From: Chrysophaeum taylorii
Taxonomy: Eukaryota; Sar; Pelagophyceae; Pelagomonadales; Pelagomonadaceae
Length of the DNA: 37,344 nt
Assembly (NCBI GenBank): GCA_029834535.1
Contig: JAQMWT010000461.1
Location: 1-37,344, forward strand
Reading direction: 5' to 3'
This document shows, piece after piece, positions 8,046 through 18,183 of this stretch. The position numbers and the translations under genes are program-made. The notes under the pieces are model-generated. The model did no database searches. It was not told the DNA's origin and was given only the letters and a program-made list of their open reading frames with translations. The stretch's first letter is position 1. Every line of letters starts with the position of its first letter.

Positions 8046-8694
8046 ATGTCTTCAGTGCCGTTGACCCTTTTTTTTTCCAACGGACCTCAGCGAGTCGTCG
8101 CAACGACGCGGACACCATTAAAAAAAGGCGCCGCGACGACGACGACGATCGGAAGAACTGGCACGTCGACGAGCCTCGCGGCGGTCGACGGATGGTCGAC
8201 CCGTGGCGCAGCGATGATGGCCGTCCTCGACGGGGAGGGGACGCGCGACCCCCGGACCTTTCCAAAAAGCGACGCGTCGACGAGCGCTACCAAACAAGGC
8301 CAAGGCCGTCGTCGTCGTGGCTTCACGAAGCGAGTGATCGAGGGCAAGGCGGCCGGCGGCGCGATCCAAATCGAGACCACTCGCCGATGCGACGACGACG
8401 ACGACGAATCCCCGACCGCGCAGCAGACAACCCGTGCAGCTGCCGCCGCGACGGTCGAGACTTGCCGCACCGTTCTCGATCGCCAGGGCGAAGACGACGA
8501 CTTGCGTGCACGACCACTGGCGGCGCGACGGTGGTCAGAGAGACTGGCGCCGTTCTCAGTCGCCGGCGCGACAACAAGTGGGTGAGACGCGGCGCACCCG
8601 GCATGGCCCCGAAGGTCGCGCTGCTCCCTCGAGCCCCGCGCTAGCCAGCCGTTCCGAGGCACCGCGATGGCAACAAATTGAATGGGGGAAGCAG
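8046..8694 (+). other. GC-rich, CGA/GAC-repeat-rich stretch between the gypsy element and the NTAWAFA gene
   Basis: This stretch has several overlapping open frames on both strands because it is rich in CGA/GAC/TCG triplets, including runs of GAC at about 8138-8152 and 8393-8405. One plus-strand frame (8192-8644) reads an Arg/Ser/Asp-rich protein with RSRSPGRRRR and could be an upstream exon, but no splice site or homology decides this. The frame of the NTAWAFA gene is open from 8434, without an ATG until 8695. I see no LTR end or clear promoter here. Confidence 0.35.
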
Positions 8695-11134
8695 ATGACG
8701 GACCGCGGTGCGACTCCCGAGACGACACTTTCTCTCTTCGCGGCTCAAGGTGAAAAATTTAGCGCTCGGAACTTGTCGACTGCCGCGCACCGCGTTGCCA
8801 AGTTTGGAGGCCGCCGAAACCGCGACGTGCAGCGCGATCGCCGTGTGATGGCCCTCGCGAACGCTTGTCGGCGCCGTGTTAACGATTTTAATCCGCAGGA
8901 GATCGCCAACACGGCGTGGGCCTTCGCGACGGCGCGCATGGAGGCACCCGAGCTCTTCGCGGCGATCGCCAGGGCGGCTTCATCGCGGCTGGGCGAGTTC
9001 AATCCGCAGGATCTCGCCAACACCGCGTGGGCCTTCGCGAGGGCGGGCATCGATGCACCCGAGCTCTTCGCGGCGATCGCCGACGCGGCTCCTTCGCGGC
9101 TAAGCGAGTTCAATCCGCAGCAGATCGCCAACACCGCGTGGGCCTTCGCGACGGCGCGCATCCAGGCACCTGACCTCTTTGCGGCGATCGCCGGCGCTGC
9201 ACCCTCGCGGCTTGCCAAGTTCAATCCGCAGAACCTCAGTAACACGGCGTGGGCCTTTGCGACGGCGGGCATAGAGCCGCCCGAGCTCTTCGCGGCGATC
9301 GCCGGCGCGGCTTCATCTCGGCTTGCCGAGTTCAATCCGCAGGACCTCGCCAACACGGCGTGGGCCTTCGCGACGGCGCGCGTCGAGGCGCCCGAGCTCT
9401 TCGCGGCGATCGCCGGCGCGGCTTCATCTCGGCTTGCCGAGTTCAATCCGCAGGACCTCGCCAGCACGGCGTGGGCCTTCGCGACGGCGCGCGTCGAGGC
9501 GCCCGAGCTCTTCGCGGCGATCGCCGGCGGCTTCATCTCGGCTTGCCGAGTTCAATCCGCAGGACCTCGCCAGCACGGCGTGGGCCTTCGCGACGGCGCG
9601 CGTCGAGGCGCCCGAGCTCTTCGCGGCGATCGCCGGCGCGGCTTCATCTCGGCTTGCCGAGTTCAATCCGCAGGACCTCGCCAACATGGCGTGGACCTTC
9701 GCGACGGCGCGCGTCGAGGCGCCCGAGCTCTTCGCGGCGATCGCCGGCACGGCTTCTTCGCGGCTCGGCGAGTTCAATCCGCAGGAGATCGCCAACACCG
9801 CGTGGGCCTTTGCGACGGCGCACATCGAGGCACCTGAGCTCTTCGCGGCGATCGCCGGGGCGGCTTCATCGCGGCTGGGCGAGTTCAATCCGCAGGAGAT
9901 CGCCAACACGGCATGGGCCTTCGCGACAGCGCGCGTCGAGACACCCGAGCTCTTCGCGGCGATCGCTGGCGCGGCTTCATCTCGGCTTGGCGAGTTCAAT
10001 CCGCAGAACCTCGCCAACACGGCGTGGGCCTTTGCGACGGCGCGCATCGAGGCACCTAAGCTCTTCGCGGCGATCGCCGGTGCGGCTTCATCGCAGCTTG
10101 CCAACTTCAATCCGCAGGAGCTCGGCAACACGGCGTGGGCCTTCGCGACGGCGCGCGTCGAGGCGGCCGAGCTCTTCGCGGCGATCGCCGGTGCGGCTTC
10201 ATCGCAGCTTGCCAACTTCAATCCGCAGGAGCTCGCCAACACGGCGTGGGCCTTCGCTACGGCGCACATCGAGGCACCTGAGCTCTTCGAGGCGATCGTC
10301 CGCGCGGCTTCATCGCAGCTTGGCGAGTTCAATCCGCAGAACCTCGCCAACACCGCGTGGGCCTTCGCGACTGCGCGCATTCAGGCACCTGAGCTCTTCG
10401 CGGCGATCGCCGGCGCGGCTTCATCGCGGCTTGTCGAGTTCAATCCGCAGAACCTCGCCAACACCGCGTGGGCCTTCGCGACGGCAGGCATCGAGGCACC
10501 CGAGCTCTTCGACAGGATCGCTGGCGCGGCTTCAACGCGGTTGGGCGAGTTCAATCCGCAGGAGCTCGCCAACACGGCGTGGGCATTTGCCTGCGTCGAC
10601 TGGAAAAATAACCCTGGGATTTTCACGGAGCTCGCCTACATCGTTGTCACAGATCTCGATGCTCTCGATGATCGCGAACTGTCGCAGCTCCACCTTGCTT
10701 CGCTGCACTTTCACCTCGAGTGGCCCGACCTCCACCGGAACTTTCGGCTGTCAAAACACCAGCAGATGCTTCAGGAAGCGTATCAACGTCAGGACCCATC
10801 ACCATCCCAACTCCAGCGCGACGTTGCGACCGCGCTCGACCGAATTGGCTGGACGCACGTCTTCGAGCACGTGACCGAAGAGGGATTGTCGCTCGACATG
10901 GCTCAACCCGACACGAAGCGCGCGGTCGAAGTCGACGGGCCATACCACTACCTGAAGAGAACGAGGGTTGAGAACGGCGCTACGCGCTTCAAGTCCCGAG
11001 TGCTACGGCGGCTTGGCTGGGACGTTGCTCACGTCCCGTTCTTTGAGTGGCAGGCTCTCGACGGCGAGCGAGAACAAGACTCTTACCTCCGGGCAAGGCT
11101 GCAAATAATGCTTGCAGCATCGCGCAATATGTAA
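8695..11134 (+). CDS. NTAWAFA-repeat protein with C-terminal RAP domain, one internal frameshift
   Basis: The first ATG in the N-terminal frame is at 8695. It is followed by a degenerate first repeat (ARNLSTAAHRVAKFG) and then 16 helical repeats of 37 residues with the core FNPQxLANTAWAFATA (8886 to about 10600). The C-terminus (about 10860-11075) is a RAP domain: L-D-M-A-Q-P-D-T-K-R-A-V-E-V-D-G-P-Y-H-Y, then F-K-S-R-V-L-R-R-L-G-W-D-V and P-F-F-E-W. RAP proteins with helical repeats usually bind RNA in plastids or mitochondria, so a role in organelle RNA processing or translation is the family expectation. The frame changes from the 8695 frame to the 11134 frame at about 9528, where a repeat lacks two bases that its neighbours have. 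Apart from that the repeats are intact, and the gene may be functional with an assembly error. Upstream exons are possible. Confidence 0.9.
8878..10600 (+). repeat. 16 tandem 111-bp repeats coding NTAWAFA units
   Basis: Units start near 8886, 8997, 9108, 9219, 9330, 9441, 9550, 9661, 9772, 9883, 9994, 10105, 10216, 10327, 10438 and 10549. Spacing is 111 bp except between 9441 and 9550, where it is 109. Units from about 9290 to 9740 are almost identical, which indicates recent duplication or gene conversion. The outer units are more diverged. Confidence 0.95.
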
Positions 11135-11645
11135 TTATTATTACTTCCTCTGTCTTTATCCTGTTATAACCTCCGGACGGATCTCTATGATGGTTGCGAT
11201 ACTTCCCGGGAGAGCTGCGCTTAACGTCGATCGAAGCGGTTGCGCATGAAAACCGTATACTATTCTGGTGCGTTTTGTTTTTCTTCGCTTCCGAACTACT
11301 ACCATGGCACTCAAGCGGGACGGACCATTTCGAATGAAAGAAAGCTTTGACGACACGTTTCCATGGTTCAATGCCATCTTCAAAGGCTCAAGGTGCGTCG
11401 ACAATCCCGGCCGAACGCCGCGCTGCGATTTGTAGCTCCGCGACAACGAGGCGCGCGCGCGTATGTCAGAGACGGTCTTCTTTTGCGCGAAAAATCTCGA
11501 GCATCATCTAGAGTAAACCTTCAATTCATTGTTCGAAGGACGGTAGTCGCCTCGAAGGTTCTTATGATGTGCAGAGCGAGGTCGGCAATTATATTTCGCG
11601 TGGATGACTTCAAGTTTTACAAAAAGCAGTTCACTCCACAGAAAG
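11135..11645. other. Intergenic stretch downstream of the NTAWAFA/RAP gene
   Basis: No reading frame here looks like a gene. A plus-strand frame (11363-11659) and a minus-strand frame (11156-11446) are open, but their translations are Arg/Ser-rich and match nothing I know. No AATAAA is visible within 100 bases after the stop at 11134. The stretch ends where similarity to the right LTR begins. Confidence 0.5.
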
Positions 11646-13052
11646 AAAATCTGAATTAGGGCTAGTACCCCCTATTCTAGGGTTAGTTCCCTTAACTTTA
11701 GCACCTTATACCCATACATTAATAATCCGATGCAGAGAGAGAGGCCATTGATTAGTGTCCTCATATACTCAAAAGTACTAGAAACGGACGCCGAAACGGA
11801 CATTATTGTTAGTACGAATTCAAAATTTCGGGATGTTTGTGCGCGCTACAGGCGGGTCCTTACTACTACTAATTAGCAGATGTCTGTCTGTCTGTCTTTA
11901 AATGTCGACTGCTGAGAGGGGGGTGTGTGCATGAAGGATGTGGGTGGTTTTGTGGAGTAGGTCGACTCTCCCCCAAATCAGGGTAAGGCTCAGGTAGGCG
12001 CGCGACCCAAACATTGATCCTCCAAGCCGTCTATGGCGACCTCGCGGACTATTTCCACGACCCGCGGCGGCTCTTTTAGCCAGCGCGCCATTCTCACGCC
12101 CCGTCGAAACGATGCTGTCGATGCTGACGACGCGCGCATGACGGCGGCCTTTTTTCCCCGGAGACGAGGCGTCGGAGTTCTTTTCGGCCGCCTAGGTTGG
12201 GTCGGAAGACGACGCCTCGCTCTCAAGAGTTTTTTTTCATCTCCCTGACCACCAACAGCATGCTGGCTTTGATATCGAGCTTAAAGTCTTCGCAACCTCG
12301 ACCCGTCTCGCACGGCCACTGCAACGGTACCAGATACGTGATAGATCGTGTCGCGTGTCGCCGAGGCTCCTCAAACCAGTATCCCTCAAGCCCCACCGAC
12401 GCCAAACGATCAACAAGAGCCAGGGCCAGACGCCCCGCGAGGTCCGCGTCCTCTTGCCCACAAGCCCGTCTTCTGCCACGTCCAGCTCTACGTGGCTCTC
12501 TGTCGATCGGCAACTAACCCCGAGGATTTGCTCTTCTGGGTCGACGACTCCACCCTACCCCACACGTGCAGCGCAATATCGACCGATAAGCCCCCTCCCG
12601 GCGTCTACACGCGCACTGTAGGTGAAGAACTTACTGGGACCAGGTGAACTTACTTACGGGGGTTAGAGATTGGGACTAGGTGAACTTAGTCCCGCGAACG
12701 CTCGCGATGCCAGCGCCATAAGCACATTCGACGTGAAGCGGCGGCCCCCACGTTCGCACTCTTCCCCCACCGTGGTCTTTACGGTGCGTTGTGTCGCGTG
12801 TGAGGATGTGCCAGAAGGGCGTAGCAGAGATCTCATAAAAATTCAAAAAAAAAAGAACATGATATCATAAAAAAGCAGATGTATGGGTACTGGAAAAAAA
12901 AAGTCTGCGCCTCTCAACTCGTTGATTTAAGAAAACGCTGTGTTATTCACAGCGGCTGTCCTCGTTCCAGGAGACAGATTCGAGGACAGACTACCACTGT
13001 TCTCGCGCTCTGCTGAAGGGTAACTCAGTTGTTGAAATTACTGCTCTCTAAG
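11646..13052 (+). repeat. Left LTR of the copia element, interrupted
   Basis: Part A (11646-11705) matches 21811-21879, including CCCCCTATTCTAGGGTTA and GTTCCCTTAACTTTAGCACC. Part B (12921-13052) matches 21890-22056, including TTGATTTAAGAAAACG, GGCTGTCCTCG, AGACAGATTCGAGGACAGAC and CGCTCTGCTGAAGGGTAA. In the right copy the parts are about 11 bases apart; here they are about 1.2 kb apart. Exact LTR ends (TG...CA) could not be fixed. Confidence 0.8.
11706..12920. mobile_element. About 1.2 kb of DNA inserted in the left copia LTR, possible small DNA transposon
   Basis: This DNA has no counterpart in the right LTR. Near its ends lie TACCCATACAT (11709-11719) and its exact reverse complement ATGTATGGGTA (12879-12889), an 11-bp terminal inverted repeat. 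Inside are a (TGTC)4 run at 11881, a GC-rich centre with short overlapping frames on both strands, and two copies of GGGACYAGGTGAACTTA at about 12638 and 12672. No transposase is visible. About 30 bases between the right repeat and the resumption of LTR sequence are unexplained, and I see no clear target duplication, so deletion from the right LTR remains an alternative. Confidence 0.5.
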
Positions 13053-13129
13053 GAATTGGGCACCAGTCCTCAGGATTCGATTCCCAGACAACCCCCCGCT
13101 CGCTGACGTTCCTGAACCCAAGCAACAAA
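13053..13129 (+). other. Leader behind the left copia LTR, region expected to hold the primer-binding site
   Basis: Directly after the LTR part B the sequence reads TTGGGCACCAGTCC and then CAGGATTCGATTCC. A tRNA-primed element should have a site beginning TGG here. TGGGCACCAG could be complementary to a tRNA 3' end finishing in CCA, but I cannot name the tRNA. Confidence 0.3.
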
Positions 13130-14572
13130 ATGCCAACCAATCAAGAACACCAGAAGGAGATAAGAGAACATCGCTTAGAAGCCAGGCATCAAAAAGAGAT
13201 GCAAGACCAAGAAGTTCGCTTCATGGCACAAATTCAATTAAGCGCGCTGGCCGCCCAAGCACCACCACCTGCCGTCGCTGCTGCGGCTCCACCCCCCCCC
13301 TCCAGCTCAACAAGACCCTAAGAACAAAGCTAACACCTTTAGTAACTCACCTAGCGCCGTTCTCAAGTCAATGGACTCGGCTCAAGTCACACCCCAAATG
13401 CTTTCTTTTCGTGTCATGCAGTTGAACATCTGATGCCTGAAACAGGCATAACCCAATACTTTTTGCAGGGCCTCTACACGTGGGAATCCGTCTGGCGCGG
13501 ATCTAATGACCTCGCTGACGCTCTTCTCAGCCACTGCTGCATCAAAGAATACGACAAAGATTTCCAAGGCCGTTACGTCTACTACAAAGGCGTCTACCGC
13601 AAAAAAATCGGCAAATACTTCTTGGAGAACGTCTACGAGCCAAAGCTCCAAGAACTTGGAGATCAAGACAAGGACCCGACCGATACGACAAATCACCCAA
13701 CCGCATCTCCAAGGAAAAGAAACCGACTTCATCGTATAATACCTCCGCGAGACCGTGCACCCCCTCTTTCGCCGTTTCCTACATGCCGGTAGCGACTCCG
13801 TCAAGCACCCAGCATACGACGAAATCGATGCACTCGGATCTTCCAATCTGACAGGACTCGAATTTTTTGTGCTTCAAGTTCGCCTAGCACTCGACAAACA
13901 CACGGGCCGCCAGAACCGCGTCCACCATGCGCATTATGTCTATAATGCCTTCCTGGACACGCCGTTCAACCCGGAGATCCACGAGAGCCCGCGCTTTATA
14001 TTGATTATATGCGGCACGTTCAGCAGCAACTCCGCCAAATCACAAACGACACAAACGACACAAACGGCCCTTCTCTCTAACTTTCCGACGACAAGATCCT
14101 TCCTCGAGGAAATCCACCAACTTCTTCGCTTTAAGTACCCCCCAAGCTTGCGTGACTCCCGCGCCCCAACACACATCAAGGGCTTTTCACTGTCTGCGTA
14201 CTCCCAGCGACTCGCTGTTACTCGACGAAGACAAGGAAGCCATCAACCACCTTCCTAAGCATCATCGCTCGCATCACCGTCATTTCAACGTTTGAGCGCA
14301 ACTTTTGGGCTCACCTCAAGCCTCACCCCACTCTCAACTTCAAGCCTTTGCGCTTCGTTACGGACTTTGGTCGTCTGCCGACTAAAGACAATGCACGTTT
14401 CCGCTCCCGCCGTCATGGTCTCCGCCGATAACGATGATGACACCTCTCCCTCTGAAGATGAAATCCCTCCAGACCCCACTGAAAACACCGACCCTGTTGC
14501 TGTTTTTCTCACTGAGGCCGACCTCGATCAAGATGACGACAACGATCTCATCCAACATCCACACACACCTAT

Positions 14573-14603
<31 letters not shown>

Positions 14604-14720
14604 AGCAGGCTACACGACATCCCAAGAAGCCCCCCCCCCCAAAAAAAGCCTCACAATCCTCGCTCCCCGTCGTACTATGACGTCAATGACAGTCCAAAGC
14701 CCCCAAGGCCACCCCAGTGA
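13130..14720 (+). pseudogene. Gag-like region of the copia element, in several frames
   Basis: An ATG at 13130 opens a 63-codon frame with a charged coiled-coil start (EHQKEIREHRLEARHQKEMQDQE) and an Ala/Pro-rich end. The frame 13433-13792 reads a more globular part (ITQYFLQGLYTWESVW... YVYYKGVYRKKIGKYFLENVYEPKL), and 13755-14258 and 14292-14720 continue in other frames. Position after the LTR and the coiled-coil plus globular layout fit gag. There is no clear CCHC zinc knuckle. At least three frame changes are needed to read through. Confidence 0.5.
14574..14604 (+). repeat. (GAAA)n microsatellite
   Basis: Nearly eight uninterrupted copies of GAAA inside the gag-like region, coding Lys/Glu/Arg in the open frame there. 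C and A homopolymers follow at about 14631-14647, so this segment is prone to slippage. Confidence 0.95.
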
Positions 14721-15147
14721 CCCCACCGAAAAAAAACAAGCAAAATCCCCGTGCTGCTCCTGTCACCCCCCCGACAAACGCGAGCACCCGCATCTTCGCA
14801 AGGTCAACTTTCCAACTCAACCTCATCCACCTAAACCATCTACTCCTGACCAGCGATTCAAGGTCCCCCTTCGTGAAGTCCGTCGCAAGCTCCAAACCAT
14901 ACGGGATCTCGGCCAACCCGGTCGCCAACATACGTCCAGCTCCGAGCGCATGAGCAAGCTAATCAACCTCATCACCACCATCTCCGACGACGACGATATA
15001 CTTCTCTCCGAAGCCAATAACGATGCCGCAGAATTTCTTCGGGTGCTATCGTCCGATCCTGCGGAAGATCCACCCGATGAGGCGAAACTACTGAGGAAAA
15101 AAAAGACCAAGGCCATCTCGGTTTCTATGATGACCACGGACACCTAG
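14677..15147 (+). CDS. Charged ORF at the end of the copia gag region
   Basis: 156 codons. The first half has a Cys/His cluster (C-C-S-C-H-P-P...H-P-H) that is not a standard zinc knuckle, and the second half is a charged helical stretch (MSKLINLITTISDDDDILL). The frame stops at a TAG at 15145. I recognise no domain. It may be the gag C-terminus or the gag-protease junction, judging only by position. Confidence 0.35.
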   Translation: MTSMTVQSPQGHPSDPTEKKQAKSPCCSCHPPDKREHPHLRKVNFPTQPHPPKPSTPDQRFKVPLREVRRKLQTIRDLGQPGRQHTSSSERMSKLINLITTISDDDDILLSEANNDAAEFLRVLSSDPAEDPPDEAKLLRKKKTKAISVSMMTTDT

Positions 15148-17140
15148 GCCTCCTCTACGACGACACCATCCCCGAAGTCAGGATGATTCAAAGGAAGATT
15201 ACGCACAACGTCACAGCGACTACGTGCGTGCTCTCCACCACCAGAGTCAGCTTTTTCGCTGATGGTTGGTTGCCGACGACGACGCCTGTGCCGCCAACCA
15301 CATCTTACTCAATCAGGCACCAAGCCTCACGATGACGACGAATTTCCCGACATCATCAACCATCGCACCCGGAGTCGCAGATTTTTTTCTTTGTGCAACC
15401 TACACTCCAGGCAAGACCTCCTCAAAGAAGACTATAACTCGTTGCACGGATGCAATGGACCCGGCACTGAAACTTCTTTAATTGATATGGTGGCGCATCA
15501 TTTTTTTTCACCCGCACAATTCAACACTTTGTTCTTCCCGAGTCCATACGCCGGATTCCCGAACACACCATACGCATGGGAAGAGGCACCTTGACCAGCC
15601 ATTTCGTCGTCGGTGTTAAACCGTTGTAAGTACTTGCAGGCCGCAGGTCTCTCCCAAACAAAGGATATCAAACAATCAACTGGTTACGCACTATACCACC
15701 TTGTAGTATTTCTGGTCGTTCCGCAATTCCGCAAAAGTCTACAGGTTATCGCGACATCTCAGCTCAAAGCTCTGAATGTACAAGCAGCAGACCCTCCGTT
15801 GCCGCACGAACCATACCTGTATGAGAGCTAATGAACACGTCGGCAGCTGATCCTCACGATTACAAGACGCCGCTTCTAGGAAAAACAGCCATAGTTTTCG
15901 CCAATCGCCACAAACCAATGGCCTCTTGTCCCTGCAGTCTCGTCCAAAGCAAACATTCCGCGCTGTGGTTAGTTTCCACGCTGGAACAGAAATGTCACGC
16001 AAGGATGATGAACTCGCACACATCACACAGCATGTTGCAAAGACACGCTCGCAATCTCACATGTTAGATTTTCACTAAGCTCCAACATCTCTCCATCTTT
16101 TTATCTGATCTCATTCGCCTCCCGCGTACCGTCGTCCGTCCAATAGGCATTTCCTACCACAGCGGATCTATCTGTGCAAGCACAACCCCCTCCGCTAAAA
16201 AAAGCTATTATTGCAGGTGGACTTCATTCACCAAAAAAGTTTTTCCGCTTTTCGCAAACGCTTCGACGGCCGTATTACTGTCGTGGTCACCTGTGAAATT
16301 CATCCTATTATGCGCGCTCGCGCCCAACAACTCTTCCCGCATGCTCAGCCATTATGCAGATCTCAGACAGCTCAATAATGCCGCTCTGCAAAAATCGGCA
16401 AAATTCGACTACCTCATTTTGACTTAGCGGTTTTCATTCACACTGCCATGTCAACATTTGAGTAAAATGAAAGAATATGACGGCTACTCCAGTGACAGCC
16501 GACGTTTTTGCCACAGAACTAATCCGCTTTGTTCGCTGCACGCTCCCGACCTACGCCATTGTCGAGAACGTCCCTCCAACAACAACCCCCGAACTCATCA
16601 CGAGTACATCCAACTCGCCAAATGCTATCAGCGCTTAGGCTACTTCCGACACTCCGGTGTCTACAATGCCTCCTCCGCTTTTGGTGACGTCATCAGCAAG
16701 ACCCGCTATCTCGCTGTCTATGCCCGGCACCCGCTCACCGACAGTATGACAACCTCGAGAAAAAAAACGCTTCGCCTTGGTTAACATCTCCTCCGAGCAT
16801 GGTCCCCCTTCTGGACCCCAGCAACACTATCCCCGACGACGATCTCTGGATCGCCAACCCCGCCCTTCGTGGCACCGTGCTCCACCTTGACCTACTACCA
16901 ACACGAGGCCACTTTTTCCTACGCGCCTGCCAACGCCTCGGCTAAACTCTCGATTTCCGAGAATGCCCGCATCTGCCAAATGCTCGCACGCTTCACCAAG
17001 CCCTTCACGGATCTCGGTCTAGACGCCGACGGCACCCCCTACACCACCATGGCGTCCATTTCCAACCTTATGGTTTTCACATTACTGCACAACCATGGGC
17101 GAATTCTTACTCTCGATGACATGACCCCAAGGGACTCATT
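15148..17140 (+). pseudogene. Unrecognised copia internal region where protease is expected
   Basis: Short frames (15262-15594, 15613-15831, 15831-16067, 16458-16784, 16869-17273) read Ser/Thr/His-rich protein in changing phases. A copia element should carry its aspartic protease (D-T/S-G) between gag and integrase, but I find no convincing triad. The plus strand keeps the C-rich bias of the rest of the element, so this is probably decayed pol sequence and not foreign DNA. Confidence 0.4.
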
Positions 17141-17890
17141 ATGTCCAAAGCACGTCCCACTTACGCGGACTATGTCGGCCACATCGGAGACACGCTTCAG
17201 AAAAGCACCAAGTGCTACTCGGTCACTGGCTCGTACCCAACCAACACGAGCTACTCCAACGCCCTGCTGCTGATCTCTCCAGACCACATCCGCTATGCGA
17301 CCCTCAACGAAATCGCAAAGTTTGGACACCACTCGGTAAACCCGGAACTGCTCCGACTGTTCAAACAGCACCCGCCGTACTTCGCGTTCAAGGCACTGGC
17401 CAACGCCGTCCCGCACCATATGCTGCAGGCAAAGTACAGCGCTGTTCTCGCACTCCACGAATCGCACCACCACGTGAACTTTCACATCGAATGGGCAACA
17501 ATATGCAATGGCATCCCCACCCCCGGAGACATCACCCAGGTTGCAGACTTCTTCATGAGCATCTCCAGCCGTCTCTTAGCAGAGGAGGACCTCAACCTCA
17601 CCTCCCTCTTCAATTGTACCGTTGCAGATGCGCACCGTGATGCGATCCGCAAACCAAGCAAAAAAACGACAAAAAACCTCGAGACGCTTCTTGCCGAGGC
17701 AACCATTGCTAAAATCCGAGTCGACAAACCACCCAGCCCCCCCTCCCCAGCGCTTCGACTGCTGCTCTGCCTCCCTTGCACCAGCCCGGCACCATTCAGC
17801 ACGCCAAAAGAGTGCTTTTGGTCACTCGCTGGCACCGCATACACCACCAGCAACCAGAGATTCTTCGCCGCACGATTGCCGCTAACGTAA
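17141..17890 (+). CDS. Unidentified 249-codon copia ORF upstream of integrase
   Basis: An uninterrupted frame reading a mostly globular protein (YADYVGHIGDTLQ, HIRYATLNEIAKFGHHSVNPELL, DITQVADFFMSISSRLLAEEDLNL) with a Lys/Pro-rich end. It directly precedes and overlaps the integrase zinc-binding frame. I recognise no domain. Its length without a stop and its helical character suggest true coding sequence, perhaps the region between protease and integrase. Confidence 0.45.
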   Translation: MSKARPTYADYVGHIGDTLQKSTKCYSVTGSYPTNTSYSNALLLISPDHIRYATLNEIAKFGHHSVNPELLRLFKQHPPYFAFKALANAVPHHMLQAKYSAVLALHESHHHVNFHIEWATICNGIPTPGDITQVADFFMSISSRLLAEEDLNLTSLFNCTVADAHRDAIRKPSKKTTKNLETLLAEATIAKIRVDKPPSPPSPALRLLLCLPCTSPAPFSTPKECFWSLAGTAYTTSNQRFFAARLPLT

Positions 17891-18150
17891 CGAATCTCCG
17901 CCCAGGTGATGATGATCGGTATCTGCAAGACTGCAGTGAATGCAAGCGCTGCCAATCGCACGTAAGCTTCAGTCACAAGAACAATAATTCCTGGTCACAG
18001 AATGAACTGGCCTATGCTCCTGGCCAACACCTCCACATGGATGTCTCATACCCAAGCATCAGCAAATGTTATGGTGGATTTCGTTACATCATGCATTTCG
18101 TGTGTATTATCTCGGCATACAAGTGGGTCTATTTCCTGCGGAAACTGTGA
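17776..18150 (+). CDS. Copia integrase N-terminal part
   Basis: The frame reads R-W-H-R-I-H-H, then C-S-E-C-K-R-C at residues 53-59, the zinc-binding part, followed by A-P-G-Q-H-L-H-M-D-V, where D89 (about 18040) is the first catalytic Asp, and G-G-F-R-Y-I-M-H-F-V with I-S-A-Y-K-W, as in rve-type cores. It stops at 18148 and the remainder continues in the 18184 frame. The known role is integration of the cDNA copy. Confidence 0.85.
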   Translation: MHQPGTIQHAKRVLLVTRWHRIHHQQPEILRRTIAANVTNLRPGDDDRYLQDCSECKRCQSHVSFSHKNNNSWSQNELAYAPGQHLHMDVSYPSISKCYGGFRYIMHFVCIISAYKWVYFLRKL

Positions 18151-18183
18151 GACGCACAGGACGTTCTGGTTGGCATCCTCTAC

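Larger units (their letters stand above)
1..8062 (-). mobile_element. Ty3/gypsy-type LTR retrotransposon with an embedded cytosine-C5 methyltransferase, partial
   Basis: Read on the minus strand, the order is gag-like ORFs (7967 to 6760), retropepsin-like domain (about 6060 to 5750), protease-RT linker, C5-methyltransferase (about 4851 to 3900), RT and RNase H (3626 to about 2000), integrase (1560 to 640) and a C-terminal tail (600 to 24). RT before integrase is the Ty3/gypsy order. The left end leaves the window, so the 3' LTR is not seen, and I could not identify a 5' LTR between about 8062 and 8690. Several frame changes and one in-frame stop break the polyprotein. The right boundary is set by the last stop upstream of the first ORF and is approximate. 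Confidence 0.85.

Noticed and set aside
8086..8728. Arg/Ser-rich minus-strand ORFs between the gypsy element and the NTAWAFA gene as genes or an LTR
   Set aside because: Open frames here result from CGA/GAC triplet richness on both strands; no LTR end, promoter or domain could be supported.
8745..9536. 263-codon minus-strand ORF across the NTAWAFA repeats, and a similar one at 9424-10380
   Set aside because: They are antisense shadows of the tandem repeat; every repeat gives the same AIAAKSSGAS-type reading. The plus frame has the known NTAWAFA and RAP motifs.
8878..10600. Regular repeats considered as a CRISPR array
   Set aside because: Units are contiguous 111-bp coding repeats without spacers, in a eukaryotic gene.
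9249..10874. 541-codon plus-strand ORF in a third frame of the repeat array
   Set aside because: It is a stop-free shadow caused by the repeat unit, Arg/Ser/Pro-rich, without the family motifs.
13060..13095. tRNA-like T-arm (GGATTCGATTCC) behind the left copia LTR
   Set aside because: The stem does not pair well and no acceptor, D-arm or anticodon arm can be drawn. It is more likely part of the leader or primer-binding region.
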